Positions 1-9,600 of a stretch of 64,000 bases of DNA are shown piece by piece. Made by a program: the position numbers and the translations under genes. The first letter of the stretch is position 1; the number at the start of each line of letters is the position of its first letter. The DNA is taken from NCBI RefSeq assembly GCF_900104085.1, contig NZ_FNLD01000002.1, positions 186,001-250,000 on the forward strand, given 5' to 3'. The notes beneath the pieces were generated by a model. That model had not been told where the DNA came from. It did not search any database and was given only the letters and a program-made list of their open reading frames with translations. Origin of the DNA: Pseudoxanthomonas sp. CF125 (lineage in GTDB: Bacteria > Pseudomonadota > Gammaproteobacteria > Xanthomonadales > Xanthomonadaceae).

Positions 1-670
1 CCGGGAAGATGGCCGAATATCCGTTCGCCGCAGGGCCGTCGTTGTCGTTCGGACGCACCAGGGTGTCGACGACGCCGATCACGCGGTGCGGATCGTCGCC
101 CCACGAATAGAAACCCTTGCCGATCGGGTCCTGTCCCGGGTAGAGCTTGTCCGCCACCGCCTTGGTGATCAGGACGACCGGGATGTTGCCGTTGAAGCCG
201 GGCCCCTGCAGCGTTTTCCATTCGATCAATTCATTCTGCTGGAATTGGCGCCCGGCGATCAGCTTCAGGCCAAGCGTATCGAACAGATCCGGACCGCCCA
301 TGTAGGTCGACAGACTGAGATTGGAAATCTTCTGGTCTTTTCCCAGCCTTACCCCGCTGTTCCAGGACGAGCCACCGAACGGAACCTGAAGACTTGCGGA
401 AGCGGATTTCACCCCGGGAATGCCGCGCAAAGCGGCCAGATCGGCCTTGGTAACCGCGGCGGCGTCCTCATTCCGGGAGATTCCGTTGACGCGGATGCGC
501 ACGATCTCGCTTTCCGCAAGTCCGGTAGGGCGTTGCATGCGCTCCAGGCGATTGCCGATCAGGAACAGCGCGTTGCAGACGATGGCGCAGCTCAGCGCGA
601 TCTCCAGCACGATCAGGGCGGCGGCGGTCTTGTGCCGCAGCAGGGTGGAAAGAATGGGGCGGATGTCCAT
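1..670 (-). CDS. ABC transporter permease (MacB/FtsX type), partial at window edge
   Basis: This is the N-terminal 223 residues of an integral membrane permease; the 3' part lies beyond the left edge. The protein opens with MDIRPILSTLLRHK followed by one hydrophobic helix (about residues 15-40), then a large soluble stretch of the kind found in the periplasmic MacB_PCD domain. FtsX-like permeases have this order, with three further helices at the C terminus. It lies 66 bp downstream of a related permease on the same strand and closes the visible part of an adaptor-ATPase-permease-permease operon. The start ATG at 668-670 is the first in frame. The transported substrate cannot be deduced. Confidence 0.85.
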   Translation of the reverse strand, partial: MDIRPILSTLLRHKTAAALIVLEIALSCAIVCNALFLIGNRLERMQRPTGLAESEIVRIRVNGISRNEDAAAVTKADLAALRGIPGVKSASASLQVPFGGSSWNSGVRLGKDQKISNLSLSTYMGGPDLFDTLGLKLIAGRQFQQNELIEWKTLQGPGFNGNIPVVLITKAVADKLYPGQDPIGKGFYSWGDDPHRVIGVVDTLVRPNDNDGPAANGYSAIFP

Positions 671-736
671 GGTGGTTCTCCGTTCTATATCGTGATTTCG
701 ACAAGATTCATTGCGATTGGATTCATTGCGATGCGC

Positions 737-2047
737 TCACTGCGATTTGAGCTGGATGGCCGGCGTGACCTGCATCGCGCTCCAAGCGGGCAGCAGCCCC
801 GCCAGCAAGCTGGCGACGATGGCCAGGACCAAAGTCGTCACCAGCATCACCGGGTCCAGATGCGCCAGCGAGGCATAGTCGGACGGCTGCTGGCGTACGG
901 CCCAAAGGCCCAGCATCGCCAGGCCGAGGCCCAGTATTCCTCCTGCGATCCCTATCGTTCCCGCCTCCACCAGGCATTGCATGAAGATGGCCCGGCGCGA
1001 TGCGCCGAGCGCACGCCGCACACCGATCTCGCTGCCGCGGCGCAGGAACTTGGCCAGCAGCAGGCCCACCGTATTCAACAGGCACACCAGCAGGAAGCCG
1101 AATGCCAGCCAGGTCTGCAGACGCACATCGCCCGGCACCACCTTGTTCTCATCCAGCCAGGTCATGACGTTGCTCAGGCGCGTATTGGTAGGCCGTTCGA
1201 AGCGGCCGGCCTTGCGCTGCTGGTCGGAATAGTTGATCAGGTACCGGCGATAGGCCGCTTCCTTCTCCGCGCTGTCCAACTGCACCCAGTACTGGATCCA
1301 CGCACAGGGCGCGTTGAGGCCGTTGGAACCTTCGGGGTCGTCGTTCGGCTCATCCCCCCAGCAGGTCATGTCGCCGCTGCTCCCCAATTTCAGCGCGCGT
1401 GAGGTCGAGAAGGGGATATAGACCTCCTCGCCTTCGCCGTAATGGCTCTGGGTGAGGTCGAAGAAGCGCGGCGTCGGACGCCACTTTTCGGTCACGCCGA
1501 TGATGCGGAACTCGTGCTCGTTGAGGCGGATGCTCTTGCCGACGCTGTTGCCGCCGAACAGCTTGTCGTTGAGGTCCTTGGTGATCACCGCCACCCGCTC
1601 GCGCGCCTCGTCCTCCTTCACTCCCCAGCCCTGGCCGTAGGCGAAAGGAACGTCGAACATGTCGAAGAAATCGCTGGACGTATAGCGCGATTCGACCGTG
1701 AAGGGGGTCATGCCCTGTTTCTCGGGCTGGATGGCCAGCCCGCCCGCCGACATCATCGCCTGACGGTCGCCGCGCTTGTCGCGCAGCAAGGCTTCGGAAT
1801 CGAAGCGCGTCATCTGGCTCTGGGGATCTTCGCCTGCGACGTAGCCATCCATCGTCGCCGGATCCATCTGCACGTAGAACAGCTTGCCGCTTTTCTGCGG
1901 TATCGGATCGCCGGACAGCACGTAGAACACGGTCAGTGTGGTCATGCTGGCGCCGATGCCCAGGGCGATCGCCAGCACCATCAGTGCGGTCAGCACCTTG
2001 TTGCGCTTGAAGCTGCGCAGTGCGAGTTTGAAATAATAGCCGAACAT
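737..2047 (-). CDS. ABC transporter permease (MacB/FtsX type)
   Basis: The 436-residue protein has the complete MacB-type layout: an N-terminal helix (about 16-45), a long periplasmic domain (about 50-310) and three C-terminal helices separated by an RRGSEIGVRRALGAS loop, the typical FtsX coupling region. It should form the membrane part of an ATP-driven efflux pump with the ATPase encoded just upstream in the operon and the HlyD-like adaptor. The partial permease that follows may be its partner in a heterodimer. The gene lies 71 bp after the ATPase gene. MacB itself is a fusion of ATPase and permease; here they are separate polypeptides. Substrate unknown. Confidence 0.9.
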   Translation of the reverse strand: MFGYYFKLALRSFKRNKVLTALMVLAIALGIGASMTTLTVFYVLSGDPIPQKSGKLFYVQMDPATMDGYVAGEDPQSQMTRFDSEALLRDKRGDRQAMMSAGGLAIQPEKQGMTPFTVESRYTSSDFFDMFDVPFAYGQGWGVKEDEARERVAVITKDLNDKLFGGNSVGKSIRLNEHEFRIIGVTEKWRPTPRFFDLTQSHYGEGEEVYIPFSTSRALKLGSSGDMTCWGDEPNDDPEGSNGLNAPCAWIQYWVQLDSAEKEAAYRRYLINYSDQQRKAGRFERPTNTRLSNVMTWLDENKVVPGDVRLQTWLAFGFLLVCLLNTVGLLLAKFLRRGSEIGVRRALGASRRAIFMQCLVEAGTIGIAGGILGLGLAMLGLWAVRQQPSDYASLAHLDPVMLVTTLVLAIVASLLAGLLPAWSAMQVTPAIQLKSQ

Positions 2048-2118
2048 GTTTCTCTCCCTATGGCGGGCATTGCCCGCCGCGCGCGGTATCGGTTGGTCCT
2101 GGGCGGGCGATGCCCGCT

Positions 2119-2835
<717 letters not shown>

Positions 2836-2926
2836 TGGAGTTTCCTTTGTCGGTGATTGATGTTGGTGATTTGTTTCGGTGTCAGTGGTCTTGCGGGAAG
2901 CACGTAGCCAACACCGCCGCCATGAA

Positions 2927-3060
2927 CCTCCCCCTTTGAAAAAGGGGGATCAAGGGGGATTCGCTCTTGCCCCTGCTGCTGCTTCTGCTCGTGTTTCCGC
3001 ACTTCATGAAATCAGGATCAAGAGCAAATCCCCCATAGCCCCCTTTTCCAAAGGGGGCAA
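2927..3060. repeat. Large imperfect inverted repeat in the efflux operon
   Basis: Two arms of about 40 bp (2927-2968 and 3020-3060) are near reverse complements. Each also carries its own small hairpin built from runs of C and G around an A/T stretch. The loop is about 50 bp. The element lies between the adaptor and ATPase genes of one operon and looks like a dispersed extragenic palindrome rather than a terminator, since no T-run follows. Confidence 0.75.
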
Positions 3061-3095
3061 AAGCCGTGCTTCCCGGTTCATTGAGACTTTGCATA

Positions 3096-4391
3096 TCAGT
3101 GGATGGTCACGCGTTCGGCATCGCCGAACTGGTCGCTGCCGGAGACGACGATTTTTTCGCCGGGCTGCAAGCCGGAGACGATCTCCACCGCGCCCAGGCT
3201 GCTGACGCCGGTCTGGATCGGGCGGCGCACGGCGCGGCTGCCGTCGACGACATAGGCGAAGCGGCCGCCGTCCTGTTCCAGGAACGAACCGCGCTCGACC
3301 ATCAGCACGTTGCGGCGCGTGTCCAGCACGATGCGCGCGGATAGGCGCTGGTTCTGGCGCAGGCCCGGCGGCTGCTTGCCCTCGGCGAAGCGCAAGCGGG
3401 CGTTGACCTCGCCGTTGACCACTTCCGGCGACACCGCCGACACCTGCGCGGCGTACTGGATGCCGTTGCTGGTGATCTGCGCCGGCATGCCGATGGCCAG
3501 ATCACGGGCGAAGCTTTCCGGCACCTTGATTTCGACTTCGAACAGGCTCAGGTCCACCACGCTGAGGATCGGCGCGTTGGTGGCCACGTTGGTGCCCTGC
3601 GGAATCTGCACCTGGCCGATCTGCCCGTCGAAGGGCGCGCGCACGGTGAGCGCATCGACCTGGCGCTGCAACTCGGTCACCACCGCGCGCTGACGGTCGG
3701 CCAACAGGCGCTTGTTGCGCGAATCCAGCCCGGCGCCTTCGCCCTGCAATCCGGAGTCCTTGCGGGCGGCGGCCAGGCCGATGTCGGCCTTCTTCAGTTC
3801 GTCCTGCGCCTTGGCGTATTCGTTCTGCGAAACGGCCCCGCCCTGGTAGGCGCGTTCGTAACGCTCCAGGTCGCGCTGGGCGGCGGTGCGTTCGATCTGC
3901 GCCTGGTCCAGCAACTTGGCTGCGGTGGAACGGGTGATCTGCGCGTCCAGCAGAGCGCGGCTGGCTTCGGCTTCCATGCTGGCCAAAGTCGAACCTTCCT
4001 GGGCCAGCTTGCTGCGCAGTTCAGGGCTGTCGATTTCGGCCAGGGCCTGGCCTTTCTTCACCACATCGCCCGCCACCACCTTGAGGGCGACCGTGCCGCC
4101 GGCGATGGCGTACAGGGTCGGGCTGTTGGCGGCGATGACCCGGCCGTCGGCCGAAATATCCCGCACCAGGTCGCCGCGAGTGACCTCGGCCACACGCACC
4201 TTGGAGGCATCGAACGAACGTCCGCCGGACATCCAGCCGCTGATCACCCAGACCGCCAGCGCCAGCACCGCCGCGCCGGCGATGCCGCCGATCAGCCATG
4301 GCTTGCGATTGCGCCGGGTCGAAGCCACCGGCTTGATCGCATGGTCCTGGGCCGAAGTGTCGCGGATGCGGAAAGGGTCGCGGGTTTCCAT
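3096..4391 (-). CDS. Efflux periplasmic adaptor protein (HlyD/MacA-like)
   Basis: The 431-residue membrane-fusion protein connects an inner-membrane ABC pump with the outer membrane. A cytoplasmic N-terminus is followed by one transmembrane helix (about 32-51). Next come a lipoyl-like half motif ([20 protein letters not shown]), a coiled-coil hairpin rich in A, Q, E and R (about 125-250), the second lipoyl half ([12 protein letters not shown]) and a beta-barrel domain. It is the first gene of the operon with the ATPase and two permeases, the usual MacA-MacB arrangement. A sigma-54-like promoter lies 46 bp upstream of the start. Confidence 0.9.
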   Translation of the reverse strand: METRDPFRIRDTSAQDHAIKPVASTRRNRKPWLIGGIAGAAVLALAVWVISGWMSGGRSFDASKVRVAEVTRGDLVRDISADGRVIAANSPTLYAIAGGTVALKVVAGDVVKKGQALAEIDSPELRSKLAQEGSTLASMEAEASRALLDAQITRSTAAKLLDQAQIERTAAQRDLERYERAYQGGAVSQNEYAKAQDELKKADIGLAAARKDSGLQGEGAGLDSRNKRLLADRQRAVVTELQRQVDALTVRAPFDGQIGQVQIPQGTNVATNAPILSVVDLSLFEVEIKVPESFARDLAIGMPAQITSNGIQYAAQVSAVSPEVVNGEVNARLRFAEGKQPPGLRQNQRLSARIVLDTRRNVLMVERGSFLEQDGGRFAYVVDGSRAVRRPIQTGVSSLGAVEIVSGLQPGEKIVVSGSDQFGDAERVTIH

Positions 4392-4436
4392 GGGGCGGTC
4401 TGGTGTCCGTAGGCTAGGTCTTGGATGTCATAACCG

Positions 4437-4454
4437 AAGCAATGGTTGTGCCAA
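4437..4454 (-). promoter_or_regulatory. Sigma-54 (RpoN) type -24/-12 promoter of the efflux operon
   Basis: Read on the minus strand the site is TTGGCACAACCATTGCTT. It carries the invariant GG and GC exactly ten bases apart and matches the TGGCAC-N5-TTGC consensus at all ten defined positions. The predicted transcript would start near 4428, leaving a leader of about 37 nt before the adaptor ATG. Sigma-54 promoters require an activator bound upstream; palindromes at 4487-4537 fit that role. Confidence 0.75.
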
Positions 4455-4486
4455 TCTCAAGTCATTGAATGAAAAGAAAATATTGG

Positions 4487-4537
4487 GCGGACACAGTGTC
4501 CGCGCGGACACTTTCGGCGTCCGTGCGGACGGTCCGC
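4487..4537. promoter_or_regulatory. Cluster of GCGGACAC palindromes, likely activator sites
   Basis: Overlapping perfect dyads repeat one half-site. GCGGACAC-A-GTGTCCGC spans 4487-4503, GTGTCCGC-GCGGACAC spans 4496-4511, and shorter GTCCG/CGGAC dyads follow at 4519-4530 and 4525-4537. They lie about 60-110 bp upstream of the start predicted from the sigma-54 promoter, the normal place for enhancer-binding-protein sites. They also fall within 100 bp of the glmS start and could affect it. The regulator is not encoded in this window; it may lie beyond the left edge. Confidence 0.6.
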
Positions 4538-4587
4538 CGCGGTTTCGGCGTTTACACTGGACACCCAGAAGACAGGAGCGGTCATAC

Positions 4588-6414
4588 ATGTGCGGCATCG
4601 TTGGCGCGATCGCGGATCGCGATGTGGTTCCGGTACTCATCGAAGGACTGAAGCGGCTGGAATACCGCGGCTACGACTCGGCCGGCATCGCCGTGGTCGA
4701 GGAACGCGACGTACGCCGCGTGCGCCGCACCGGACGCGTGTCCGAGATGGAGAGCGCCGCGCTGGCCGAAGGCTTCCACGCCCACCTGGGCATCGGCCAC
4801 ACTCGCTGGGCCACCCATGGCGGGGTCACCGAAGCCAACGCCCATCCGCATATCAGCCAGGGCGTGGCCCTGGTCCACAACGGCATCATCGAGAACCACG
4901 AGGAACAGCGCGAACGCCTGCGCGGGCTGGGCTACCAGTTCGAATCGCAGACCGACACCGAAGTCATCGCCCACCTCATCCATCACTATCTGAAGGAAGG
5001 CAACGATCTGCTCGCCGCGCTGCAGCGGGCGGTCAAGGACCTGACCGGCGCCTACGCATTGGCCGTGGTCAGCCGCAAGGAACCGGACCGCATGGTCTGC
5101 GCGCGCATGGGTTGTCCGCTGCTGGTGGGTCTGGGCGAAGGCGAGAACTTCGTCGCTTCCGATGTCTCGGCGATCCTGCAGGCCACGCGCCGGGTGATCT
5201 TCCTGGAAGAAGGCGACACCGCCGAAGTCGGCCGCGGCGGTGTGCGTGTGTTCGATTCCACCGATACCGAAGTCTCGCGCGAAGTGCACGTCTCCGATGT
5301 GTCGCTGGCCTCGCTGGAGCTGGGGCCGTACCGCCACTTCATGCAGAAGGAAATCCACGAACAGCCGCGGGCCCTGGCCGACACCATCGAAGCGGTGATC
5401 GACGGCGGTTTCTCGCCCGAGCTGTTCGGCAAGAACGCCGAAGCGGTGTTGCGCGACGTCGAAGGCGTGCAGATCCTGGCTTGCGGCACCAGCTATTACG
5501 CCGGACTGACCGCGCGCTACTGGATGGAAGCCATTTCCGGCTTGCCGTGTTCGGTGGAGATCGCCAGCGAATACCGCTACCGCGCCGCCTTCGCCAATCC
5601 CAAGCACTTGATCGTCACCATCTCCCAGTCCGGCGAAACCCTGGACACGATGGAAGCGCTGAAGTACGCCAAATCGCTGGGCCACAAGCACACGCTGTCG
5701 GTGTGCAACGTACCGGAGAGCGCCATTCCGCGCGCCAGCGAGCTGGTCTGCTACACGCGCGCCGGCGCCGAGATCGGCGTGGCCTCCACCAAGGCCTTCA
5801 CCACCCAGCTGGCGGCGCTGTTCCAGCTGTGCGTGGTACTGGGCAAGATCCGCGGCGCGGTCAGCGAAGCCGACGAAGCCGACTACCTGGAACAACTGCG
5901 CTTCCTGCCCGGCAGCGTGCAGCATGCGCTCAACCTGGAACCGCAGATCGCGATCTGGGCCGAAAAATTCGCCAGCAAGCAGAACGCGCTGTTCCTCGGC
6001 CGCGGCCTGCATTACCCCATCGCGCTGGAAGGCGCGTTGAAGCTGAAGGAAATCTCCTACATCCACGCCGAAGCCTATCCGGCCGGCGAGCTCAAGCACG
6101 GCCCGCTGGCGCTGGTGGATGCGGCGATGCCGGTGGTGGTGATCGCGCCCAACGACAAGCTGCTGGAAAAAGTGAAATCCAACATGCAGGAAGTGCGCGC
6201 GCGCGGCGGCGAGCTGTTCGTGTTCACCGACCAGGACAGCAACTTCACCGAATCAGAAGGCGTGCACGTGATCCGCACCCCGCGCCATGCCGGCGTGCTC
6301 AGCCCCATCGTCCATACCATTCCGGTGCAGCTGCTGGCCTATCACACGGCTTTGGCGCGTGGCACGGATGTGGACAAACCGCGGAATCTGGCTAAGAGCG
6401 TTACGGTGGAATGA
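4588..6414 (+). CDS. glmS: Glutamine-fructose-6-phosphate aminotransferase (isomerizing)
   Basis: This cytoplasmic enzyme makes glucosamine-6-phosphate from fructose-6-phosphate and glutamine, the entry step to peptidoglycan and lipopolysaccharide. The 608-residue protein has the standard length. The start at 4588 gives [12 protein letters not shown], which places the catalytic Cys directly after the removable Met; an upstream extension of the frame to 3886 is only a shadow over the adaptor gene. The glutaminase half carries [11 protein letters not shown] and GHTRWATHG; the isomerase half has two SIS domains with the CGTSYYA and SQSGETLDT loops and ends in KSVTVE. It is transcribed away from the efflux operon. 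Confidence 0.98.
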   Translation: MCGIVGAIADRDVVPVLIEGLKRLEYRGYDSAGIAVVEERDVRRVRRTGRVSEMESAALAEGFHAHLGIGHTRWATHGGVTEANAHPHISQGVALVHNGIIENHEEQRERLRGLGYQFESQTDTEVIAHLIHHYLKEGNDLLAALQRAVKDLTGAYALAVVSRKEPDRMVCARMGCPLLVGLGEGENFVASDVSAILQATRRVIFLEEGDTAEVGRGGVRVFDSTDTEVSREVHVSDVSLASLELGPYRHFMQKEIHEQPRALADTIEAVIDGGFSPELFGKNAEAVLRDVEGVQILACGTSYYAGLTARYWMEAISGLPCSVEIASEYRYRAAFANPKHLIVTISQSGETLDTMEALKYAKSLGHKHTLSVCNVPESAIPRASELVCYTRAGAEIGVASTKAFTTQLAALFQLCVVLGKIRGAVSEADEADYLEQLRFLPGSVQHALNLEPQIAIWAEKFASKQNALFLGRGLHYPIALEGALKLKEISYIHAEAYPAGELKHGPLALVDAAMPVVVIAPNDKLLEKVKSNMQEVRARGGELFVFTDQDSNFTESEGVHVIRTPRHAGVLSPIVHTIPVQLLAYHTALARGTDVDKPRNLAKSVTVE

Positions 6415-6547
6415 GATTCGGGTAGGGACGCGTCCTTCTCCCCTTGAGGGAGAAGAGCCTGCCCCGGACTCGATACGGGGGTGCCGAAGGGCGGATGTGG
6501 GGTGAGAGCGTAGCGAGACCTCTGACGTTGCGCCAAGATCAAAATGG

Positions 6548-6567
6548 ATCCCAGCTTTCGCTGGGAT
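6548..6567. repeat. Short REP-like hairpin (ATCCCAGC type)
   Basis: An 8-bp perfect stem, ATCCCAGC/GCTGGGAT with a TTTC loop, lies between the convergent glmS and hydrolase genes. A copy with the same stem and a GCAA loop occurs at 20800-20819, so this is a dispersed extragenic palindrome. Upstream, 6430-6515 contains further short dyads related to those near 23272-23317. Confidence 0.6.
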
Positions 6568-6599
6568 GACGATGATCCTGGGGCGAGCGCAACGAGCGC

Positions 6600-7463
6600 T
6601 CAGGCAGCTTGCTCCCATGCTTTGCGCTGCGTGCGCCCGGTGGCGACGACCGTTGGAGGCGCGGTGGCCGCCAGACGCGTCAACACCTTTTCGGCCATCG
6701 TATCGTCGGCCATTTGCGAAGGGTGGAAGCCAGGCCGCAGGTAGTCCAGCAAATGCCGCAGCGTGCGCCTTAACATGTGATGGCCCGCACCCAGGTGCGA
6801 ACGGATCTGCGTCCAGGTCTTCCTGCGCCACAACAGTCGGTCCTGGCGTAGCAAAGCGATCGCCTGGCCGCCCATCAGCAGGTAGAACAGGCCCACCGTC
6901 AGCGCGAAGCCGAGCAGCCTGACCGGATAGCTGGGAGCCATGTGCTGCAGCAGATCGAACGCCACACGCCGGTGCTCTATCTCTTCGGCGAAGTGCCATT
7001 CCATCAGGTCCTTGATCCTCGGGTCGGCGTCGGCCAGCACGTTCTGGGAAAGGAATTCGTGGCCCACGTAGGCGTTGATGTGCTCCACGCAACTGACCAG
7101 CGACACGCGCAGCCACAACGGGCCCAGCTTCTCCATGGTGCGGAACACGAGCTTGTCCACGTTGCGCTCGAACACGCGGAATCGGTAGCCCTGGTCGTCC
7201 AGGTTTTCCCAGTAGCGCACATGGGCAACGCCATGCTGGGCCTCCTGGTGGATGAACTTCGCGCAGCGTTCGCGCAATCGCTGGTCGTGCAGCTGCGGCA
7301 TGCACTCTTTCAGCGTGCGCACGTAGAAGCCCTCGTTGGCGGGCACCAGGATGGTATAGGCGTTGAGGAGGGAAGAGACGAATTCGTTGCCCGGCAACCA
7401 GTGCTTGGGAATATCGGAATCCATTTTCGATACGAAGCGGCGGGGAGTGATGGTTTCGTTCAT
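6600..7463 (-). CDS. Predicted metal-dependent hydrolase (PF10118-like)
   Basis: This 287-residue protein resembles the family annotated as predicted metal-dependent hydrolases. Ferritin-like metal ligands are visible in three blocks: FIHQEAQHGVAH, CVEHINAYVGHEFL and WHFAEEIEHRRVAFD, that is repeated Glu and His pairs on helices. A hydrophobic stretch near residues 185-210 (LLGFALTVGLFYLLMGGQAIA) suggests membrane association. The start at 7463 gives MNETITPRR; the frame upstream is the shadow of a receptor remnant. The substrate is unknown. It is convergent with glmS. Confidence 0.75.
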   Translation of the reverse strand: MNETITPRRFVSKMDSDIPKHWLPGNEFVSSLLNAYTILVPANEGFYVRTLKECMPQLHDQRLRERCAKFIHQEAQHGVAHVRYWENLDDQGYRFRVFERNVDKLVFRTMEKLGPLWLRVSLVSCVEHINAYVGHEFLSQNVLADADPRIKDLMEWHFAEEIEHRRVAFDLLQHMAPSYPVRLLGFALTVGLFYLLMGGQAIALLRQDRLLWRRKTWTQIRSHLGAGHHMLRRTLRHLLDYLRPGFHPSQMADDTMAEKVLTRLAATAPPTVVATGRTQRKAWEQAA

Positions 7464-7550
7464 GGGTAAATCCCTATGCCAGAAGCGGCATCGTCGTGAA
7501 GGAGCGGCCGGCAGCGTGAGCGCGCCAGTTTCCTGGTTGGCGACTCGCTG

Positions 7551-8041
7551 AAAACGGCAGATGGCTTGCATATGCCAGAACCGTCCGGGCAAGTCGTGCC
7601 CGGGTCGTGGCCGTTGAGAGAGCAGCTCAGGCAAGTAGGCGGCTGCTTGGCGAACGCATTGCTCGGGCCGATGGAAACCTTGAGGGTTTCGACGCCGAAT
7701 GGCCGGCTCCAGCCGGCGTACACATCGTGGTGAGTCGTCGCCCCCGGCTTGTTGCGCGACAACGCCGGATCGGCGGGATCCGGGTCCGAGCATAGTCCCA
7801 ACGATGTTAGGGAAAGCTCAGGGTTGTTGCCGGAACCGTCCGAGCGCTTCCTGGTCGACGAAGGGACATGGTGGACGGTCCAGCCCGGGTCCAGCGGACC
7901 GCGCATCCAGTCCAGGCGCGGATTGGATTGCCAGCGCGGCATGCCGCCGTCCTGTGCGTCCGTCTGGATGGCGTCGTCGATTTGGTGGTTGTAATAGGTC
8001 AATTCGAAATCGAGAACGTCGGCCCAACCGCTACCTACCAA
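7551..8041 (-). pseudogene. C-terminal remnant of a TonB-dependent receptor, frameshifted
   Basis: About 160 codons match the end of the TonB-dependent receptors common in Xanthomonadaceae: LTYYNHQIDDAIQ, a strand like TTHHDVYAGWSRPFGVE, then PPTCLSCSLNGHDPG. The plug and most of the barrel are missing, and the DAIQ block runs almost straight into a late-barrel block, which suggests an internal deletion. After GHD the frame is lost: the expected ending PGRFWHMQAICRF continues in the neighbouring frame near 7551-7600. No stop follows the terminal Phe codon. The gene is therefore clearly broken. Confidence 0.7.
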
Positions 8042-8352
8042 CCCGCAACTGTAGCAGGCGATGGGGGGGCAACGGCCGCAGCCGGGTGGGATGCGTTGTG
8101 CAGTTTCGGCAAGGGTAGGGTTGGTCGCACATGCGCTGCCAAGCGCGCTTGCCTTCAGGCCGCATGCTCACTTTACGAAGCGGCCGCCGACCCAGCTACT
8201 GGCGAGGGATATTCACGCGCACCCACTTTGGGTAGAACGAAATGCCTGTTACCGCAATGCGCCGCCTTGTAGAGCCGAGCTTGCTCGGCTGCTTTTCGAT
8301 CCGTGGAAAGCTTCAGCCGAGCAAGCTCGGCTCTACAAGGACGCGGGGTGCT
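8042..8352. other. Intergenic stretch without a recognised gene
   Basis: Apart from the GTAG-type palindrome at 8266-8339, no open frame with recognisable protein content was found here. The segment would have held upstream parts of the degraded receptor gene, but no receptor motifs are readable. Confidence 0.5.
8266..8339. repeat. GTAG-type REP element, perfect 26-bp arms
   Basis: Arms at 8266-8291 and 8314-8339 are exact reverse complements over 26 bp. Each arm holds its own GAGCCGAGC/GCTCGGCT hairpin, and the element begins near its outer ends with GTAGAGCC. This is the layout of Stenotrophomonas-type GTAG REP pairs. It ends 13 bp from the stop of the hydrolase-LuxR gene and may also act as a 3' hairpin for that transcript. 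Confidence 0.85.
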
Positions 8353-9411
8353 TCAGCGCGGAAGGTCCGCGTCGCGCAACAGGGCCATGGCCTGCGTGCG
8401 CGAGCGCACGCCCAGTTTTTCGAAGATGCGGGTCAGCGCATTGCGCACGGTCTTGTCGCTGATGAACAGCGACGCGGCGATCTGCGCGTTGGTGCGGCCG
8501 GCGACCAGGCCGGCGACGATGGCGCGTTCGCGAGCGGTCAGCACGGACAATCGCGCATCGCTGTCGCTGACGCCCTCGCCGAGGAATTGCAGCACTTCGG
8601 TGCAGAAGCGTTCCCACGCCGGCTCGTGCTCCAGCAGCACGTGGTTGCGCGATTCCAGCTCCACGAACCGCGAACCGGCAATGCCCGCCGCCAGCAAGCG
8701 CCCTTCCTCCAGCGGCACCACGCCGTCCTGGCGCGCGTGCAGCACCAGCGTGGGCACGGTGATCCGTTGCAGCAGCGACACGACATTGATGTGGCCGCGC
8801 GAATCGAGCAGCGCGCCGGCCGCCTCGGCGGTGGTGGTAGTGCGCGCCAGTTCGTTGAACCACTGCACCTGCGCCTCGGTGGCTTCGGGGATGAAACGCG
8901 AGGTGAACAATTGACGGAACACCGGGTTCTCGTTGGCCCAACCCACCCGTGCGATGTCGGCGATGGCGTGGTACAGGCGCGCGCTTTCCTCATCGCCGCG
9001 CTCATAGGGTCCGCGCGCGTAGGCGCCGTACAGCACCAGTTTGGACACGCGCTGCGGATGCTTGGCCGCATACGCCACGCACGCCGCCGCGCCCTGCGAT
9101 ATGCCCAGCAGGGCGAACGGCCGGTCGATTGCCGCCGCGTCCACCACGGCCTCCAGATCGCCCAGCCAGTGCTGCAGGTTCAGGCCGCGCGGGTCGCCGC
9201 CGGTCATGCCGCAACCGCGTTCGTCGTAACGCACGAAATGGAAATGGCCGCCGAAGAAACGCGACCAGTGGCGCCAGATCGGGCTTTCCAGGTCGTATTC
9301 CAGGTGGCTCAGCCAGTTGGCCGCCTTCACCAGCGGCTGGCCCGCGCCCATCGACGCCCAGGCCAGGCGCGCGCCGCCGCCGGTGGTCAGGTAGCGGATG
9401 GATTGCTGCAT
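8353..9411 (-). CDS. Alpha/beta hydrolase fused to a LuxR-type HTH domain
   Basis: The 352-residue protein joins an alpha/beta hydrolase (about 1-265) to a LuxR-type DNA-binding domain (about 285-350). The hydrolase part has the nucleophile elbow GISQGA, an oxyanion region near YDERGCG and a late SRNHVLLEHEP with the catalytic His. The C-terminal part reads LTARERAIVAGLVAGRTNAQIAASLF, a standard LuxR HTH. Such fusions are thought to be regulators that sense a small ligand with the hydrolase fold. The start at 9411 is preceded by AGGGAG; an in-frame start at 9498 is less likely. No genes around it show which ligand is sensed. Confidence 0.85.
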   Translation of the reverse strand: MQQSIRYLTTGGGARLAWASMGAGQPLVKAANWLSHLEYDLESPIWRHWSRFFGGHFHFVRYDERGCGMTGGDPRGLNLQHWLGDLEAVVDAAAIDRPFALLGISQGAAACVAYAAKHPQRVSKLVLYGAYARGPYERGDEESARLYHAIADIARVGWANENPVFRQLFTSRFIPEATEAQVQWFNELARTTTTAEAAGALLDSRGHINVVSLLQRITVPTLVLHARQDGVVPLEEGRLLAAGIAGSRFVELESRNHVLLEHEPAWERFCTEVLQFLGEGVSDSDARLSVLTARERAIVAGLVAGRTNAQIAASLFISDKTVRNALTRIFEKLGVRSRTQAMALLRDADLPR

Positions 9412-9600
9412 GGGTGGCTCCCTGAAGGGACTGGACCGGAGTGTAGCCGGGACATTGTTCATCCATCGAACACGCAAAACAGGCGCACGTCGGGACATTG
9501 CTCACCTGCCAGGCGCACGCCGCGCGGACGATGCTATGGCGTCCGTTTTCCGCTGCGCGTGCTTGGGGGCACGCTTTTCGCCATTGCATCGAGGTCGCCG

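Noticed and set aside
4582..6099. 505-codon open frame opposite glmS
   Set aside because: It is a codon-position shadow of glmS with no family motifs; glmS itself is unambiguous.
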